Shown here piece by piece: positions 61,197 to 64,000 of a stretch of DNA of 64,000 nucleotides. A model generated the notes under the pieces. It saw only the letters and a list, made by a program, of their open reading frames with translations. It had not been told where the DNA came from and did not search any database. The translations under genes were made by a program, and so were the position numbers. Numbering within the stretch: the first letter of the stretch is position 1; the number at the start of each line of letters is the position of its first letter. The DNA is from Clostridium sp. UBA4548 (lineage in GTDB: Bacteria; Bacillota; Clostridia; Clostridiales; Clostridiaceae), in the NCBI RefSeq assembly GCF_002387895.1, contig NZ_DGLI01000023.1, forward strand, positions 222,330-286,329, read 5' to 3'.

Positions 61197-61656
61197 ATAT
61201 CTAAATCCCCAATCAAGCTAAATTAAATTCATCGTAAATTATATGTTTTCCGTGGTCTTATAATGAATTTTGATACTTCTATTAAATAATGAACAAGTTC
61301 ATTTTGTAGATTTGCTTTGAAAGGAGATTTAACTCCACCCGTGAAGAGGATGGAGAGAATTATCCTTCCATAACATTTTTAAAGAATAAAGACACTTTAC
61401 AGCTAAGTCTTGATTGTAGTGAAATCTCTAGTTGTATAATGCCTAATTGCTATTTAATTTTAAGTTTTATAAGATACAAAAACAAACCACTTAGAAAAGT
61501 ATCCTAGGTCGTCAATTGCTTGAACATTTTCTCTAAGTGTTTATTTAATCATCTCAATATATCAGGCCATATACTAAAACCATAACTTTATGTGTTGTAA
61601 TTAAGTGACTTTTAAGAAGATTACGAATTATCATGTCCTGCTATACTAAGCACAAA
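61197..61656. other. Intergenic stretch with hairpins, no gene
   Basis: About 460 bases. CACTTAGA with TCTAAGTG (about 61488-61540) can form a long-loop hairpin. A segment near 61410-61455 (CAGCTAAGTCTTGATTG...) weakly resembles element D but points away from any gene and was not counted as a copy. Confidence 0.4.
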
Positions 61657-62142
61657 TTACATAATTGTTGGATCTGCACCAAACCATGTTTGTAAATCAT
61701 TCTCATCAGTACATTCATTAATCCAGGCTATACCAAAAACGAGTTCATGCGATTTAGTTGTTGGTAATATACTATATCCTATACCATTATTTAAATAAAT
61801 ACTATCATAATCATAGTTACCAATTCTTTCACCTGTATCAAAATAACCAGTATCACATTCTATTCCTATTGATAATTTTACCTTATCTTGATAAAATGCT
61901 TGACACTCTAATCTTTCCCCAGATTCAGGATAGAGTTTTACTCTACTGAAGTCTATGTCCTCAATGACACAACTAATAAGGTGTGGTAAATTATCACTTT
62001 TATACGCAATTACTATTTTATATCTACCATTAATATCTGGAAATATAACTAAATCATTATTTAATTTTATTGCATTATATTCTACCTGACAATTATCCTT
62101 ATATATTGCCACTATACCTAATGAAGTTATCAATTTTCCCAT
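61657..62142 (-). CDS. Hypothetical protein, 161 residues
   Basis: A soluble protein starting MGKLITSLGIVAIYKDNCQVE and ending NDLQTWFGADPTIM. It has regular beta-strand patterns (YKIVIAYKSDNLPHLISCVIEDIDFSRVKLYP) and two Cys. The ATG after AGAGGTG is chosen; two upstream in-frame ATGs overlap that site. I do not recognise the family. It lies upstream of the ABC exporter pair but 460 bp away. Confidence 0.7.
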   Translation of the reverse strand: MGKLITSLGIVAIYKDNCQVEYNAIKLNNDLVIFPDINGRYKIVIAYKSDNLPHLISCVIEDIDFSRVKLYPESGERLECQAFYQDKVKLSIGIECDTGYFDTGERIGNYDYDSIYLNNGIGYSILPTTKSHELVFGIAWINECTDENDLQTWFGADPTIM

Positions 62143-62355
62143 TAACATCACCTCTCAAATTTACTGACCACTTCTGTTTCTTAATATACTACAAGTATGA
62201 CTTTCCCACTTATTGTATTTTTCCATGAATTCACTGACATTTCGTGTACCTTGTTTCACTAATTTATTACTTGAAATTTGAACCATTCTACATACACTTA
62301 GATTCAATGAAAAAGTATAAATTAGAGAAACTATCACTAAACCTTAATGCAATAC

Positions 62356-63504
62356 TTAGTTACTTAAGACCTTACTCTTTTTACTTAAAGAAGCTGGAAG
62401 GTACTGCCTTGCTATCCTGCTCTCTGGGTTTTTATCGAAAGCATAAAGTACTACCAAGAAGAACCACTCCAAAGGTTTCATCAAAATATAGACAATATCA
62501 GCACTCCAAGCTGTATTGATATGACGGGATAGAGGATAGCCATACTTATCATAAATGTAACGTATAAGCCTATGAGTTCTAGGAACCTTTTCCTCAATTA
62601 ATTGCTCAAAGGCATTGGCAATCATAAGCTGCCTGTTTACAACGATCTTATCATTTCTACGAATACCATACCTTAAAGGTTTTACTAGTTTTTTATGTCC
62701 TCTTAAAGAAACGGTGCAAAGATAATGGGAATCCACTTGAACTGGCGGAGGTGAAATTTTTGTAGATAAAGTCCAATCGCTGGTTTCTGTAAAGGCCTTT
62801 ATAAGGGCATCTGGCTGTTGTCCTAAGAGAATGAGTATCAGCATTAATATTATAAGAACAGGAAGCATTAAAGCCACAGCTACCCCTACCCAATTCTTGC
62901 TTTTTAATAGAAAGTTGTAAATCCAGTATAAAACTTTGTTGTTATACTGATTTTTCTTTTCTGAAGTATCTAATATATAGTTTTTAAGGATATAATTCAT
63001 AAGTGTAACTGAACAAAGAATAAAATTTAGTGGAAATAAACCTAAAAAGAAAACCATAGCATCTTTAAAAAGATTATTTGAAAGTTGAATAATCCATAAC
63101 AAGCTTACAAATATCCCCACAAACATAAAAGAAAACATCAATACAGTTAAAAGAGGTGGTAGAGAGGTTTTACTTATCCTGAGCACTGCATATCCTAAAA
63201 TTCCAATGGCTAATAAAGCTATGATAGTTAGTGAATGCCAAGAAGCTATTGGAGCATGAAAAGACGAAGTATCGTTTGGTATTTGTAGTGCCTCATTATA
63301 ATCCCTAAAGCCTGTCATTAAAATTAAACTACATGAATAAAATATGCCACAAGTAAAAGTAAAAAAGTCGGTGACATTATAAAACTTTTCCTTTACAGCT
63401 TGGTTATTAAAAGAAAAAATCATTCTTACTATATTGGCTAAAGTTAAAAAAATAGGAACTCCAATTAATAATAATAAGATGAACATAAAAATAATTATCC
63501 CCAT
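62356..63504 (-). CDS. Multi-spanning membrane protein of unknown function (DUF6688-like)
   Basis: A 382-residue protein with about seven membrane helices in residues 1-235 and a soluble C-terminal part containing VNRQLMIANAFEQLIEEKVPRTHRLIRYIYDKYGYPLSRHI and a final hydrophobic segment PLEWFFLVVLYAFD. The C-terminal pattern resembles what I recall of DUF6688, but this is not certain. An extended -10 lies about 165 bp upstream. Confidence 0.7.
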   Translation of the reverse strand: MGIIIFMFILLLLIGVPIFLTLANIVRMIFSFNNQAVKEKFYNVTDFFTFTCGIFYSCSLILMTGFRDYNEALQIPNDTSSFHAPIASWHSLTIIALLAIGILGYAVLRISKTSLPPLLTVLMFSFMFVGIFVSLLWIIQLSNNLFKDAMVFFLGLFPLNFILCSVTLMNYILKNYILDTSEKKNQYNNKVLYWIYNFLLKSKNWVGVAVALMLPVLIILMLILILLGQQPDALIKAFTETSDWTLSTKISPPPVQVDSHYLCTVSLRGHKKLVKPLRYGIRRNDKIVVNRQLMIANAFEQLIEEKVPRTHRLIRYIYDKYGYPLSRHINTAWSADIVYILMKPLEWFFLVVLYAFDKNPESRIARQYLPASLSKKSKVLSN

Positions 63505-63667
63505 AATTTACATCTCCTAATAAATTATTGCTTAATCTCATTTATAATCTAAAACATTTCCTAGCTAACAACTTAAACAAACGCAAATGTTACAAGTTTA
63601 AATCTACCTTCTAGTTTATATTATTCATATGTAGCATTTTTATAATTCTGTCTTTACAATTGATTAC

Positions 63668-63678
63668 ATTTTACCATA
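63668..63678 (-). promoter_or_regulatory. Extended -10 element, DUF6688-like gene
   Basis: On the minus strand TATGGTAAAAT with flanks like those at 53148-53158. Confidence 0.5.
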
Positions 63679-63881
63679 AAATAACTAAATGTTCATTTAT
63701 TTTCCTTAACAACTACTACTTTGCTGAAATTTATACATATTATTTTTTAATACTTTTGTATTATAATTCTTAAAACTGCCCTACTGTTACTGATGATCTA
63801 TGTAATTTTTTCATTCAAAAAAACTCAGTTTAACTCCAAACTCTTTTTATTAAATTTATAAGGCATTTCTACAAGTCCTTA

Positions 63882-63937
63882 TTGGGCAACTATTCAAGAG
63901 ACCCAGTTTCTATGGGTTCGCTTAAATGGTAGCCCAA
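63882..63937. other. Extended imperfect hairpin near the window end
   Basis: TTGGGC/GCCCAA, CTATT/AATGG, AAG/CTT and GACCCA/TGGGTTC pair in order to fold 56 bases into a single interrupted stem. It might be a small RNA or a palindromic repeat; no known class recognised. The rest of 63505-64000 shows no gene. Confidence 0.4.
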
Positions 63938-64000
63938 CAAATAGGTTACTATTTTTCTCCAGCCATGAAAAATTAAAACGTTAGAGTATAATTTTTGTAG

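Noticed and set aside
61410..61455. Possible fifth copy of element D
   Set aside because: Only AAGTCTT and a TATAATG end match, and it does not point to a gene.
57607..63504. Bacteriocin or lantibiotic cluster around the ABC exporter
   Set aside because: No precursor peptide, modification enzyme or C39 peptidase domain was found, so the exporter alone does not support such a cluster.
63845..63960. Possible known riboswitch at the window end
   Set aside because: The hairpin lacks conserved cores of c-di-GMP, fluoride, guanidine, SAM or purine riboswitches that I could compare from memory.

Overview
The window is a 64-kb stretch of an AT-rich, low-GC Gram-positive chromosome, almost certainly Clostridium or a close relative. 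Supporting signs are the IspH-ribosomal protein S1 fusion gene, a T-box leader in front of argS, the Gram-positive LexA operator, the mutS-mutL-miaA-hfq order, orthologues of Bacillus ykpA, ytqB/mnmM, ypmA, ynbB and speD, and strong AGGAGG ribosome binding sites. No rRNA, tRNA, CRISPR array, prophage or complete insertion sequence was seen.

Layout: 1-1.9 kb holds the 5' part of an adenine deaminase gene, an unknown gene and an RNase H-fold exonuclease. 2.5-4.8 kb is a Fur-controlled ferrous iron uptake operon (feoA, feoB and a 45-residue Cys-rich membrane peptide). 5-11.3 kb carries argS with an arginine T-box, an ABC-F gene (ykpA) preceded by a short leader ORF and an intrinsic terminator, a DEAD-box-family helicase and self-regulated lexA. 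11.3-20.2 kb is the minus-strand DNA repair/tRNA modification block miaB, mutS-mutL-miaA-hfq and ynbB. 20.4-32.9 kb holds core metabolism: an aminotransferase, speD, an FAD oxidoreductase-aroH-cmk-ispH/rpsA series, gdhA, an RpiR regulator, ypmA, mnmM and rluB.

33-38 kb holds an iron-type alcohol dehydrogenase-homoserine dehydrogenase operon facing a threonine aldolase, and a CPBP membrane protease. 38.6-42.3 kb is a three-gene NatA/NatB-like exporter. 42.7 kb is glutamate 2,3-aminomutase with a long structured upstream region. 44-64 kb is more variable: a UDP-sugar pyrophosphorylase, two ECF sigma/anti-sigma modules, a PH-domain protein, a paralogous pair of small membrane proteins, a peptidase S51, acetyltransferases, a nitroreductase, a lysine-free protein, a heterodimeric ABC exporter and unknown genes.

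The most unusual content is non-coding. (1) A short sequence occurs four times, each time upstream of and in the same direction as an amino-acid-related gene (argS, threonine aldolase, glutamate 2,3-aminomutase twice); this looks like an undescribed cis-regulatory element. (2) A MITE-like family with terminal inverted repeats has three copies, one inserted between cmk and ispH-rpsA. (3) A second dispersed repeat has two clear copies. (4) The ykpA leader has the layout of a ribosome-mediated attenuator. All calls come from reading the sequence; no database search was run.
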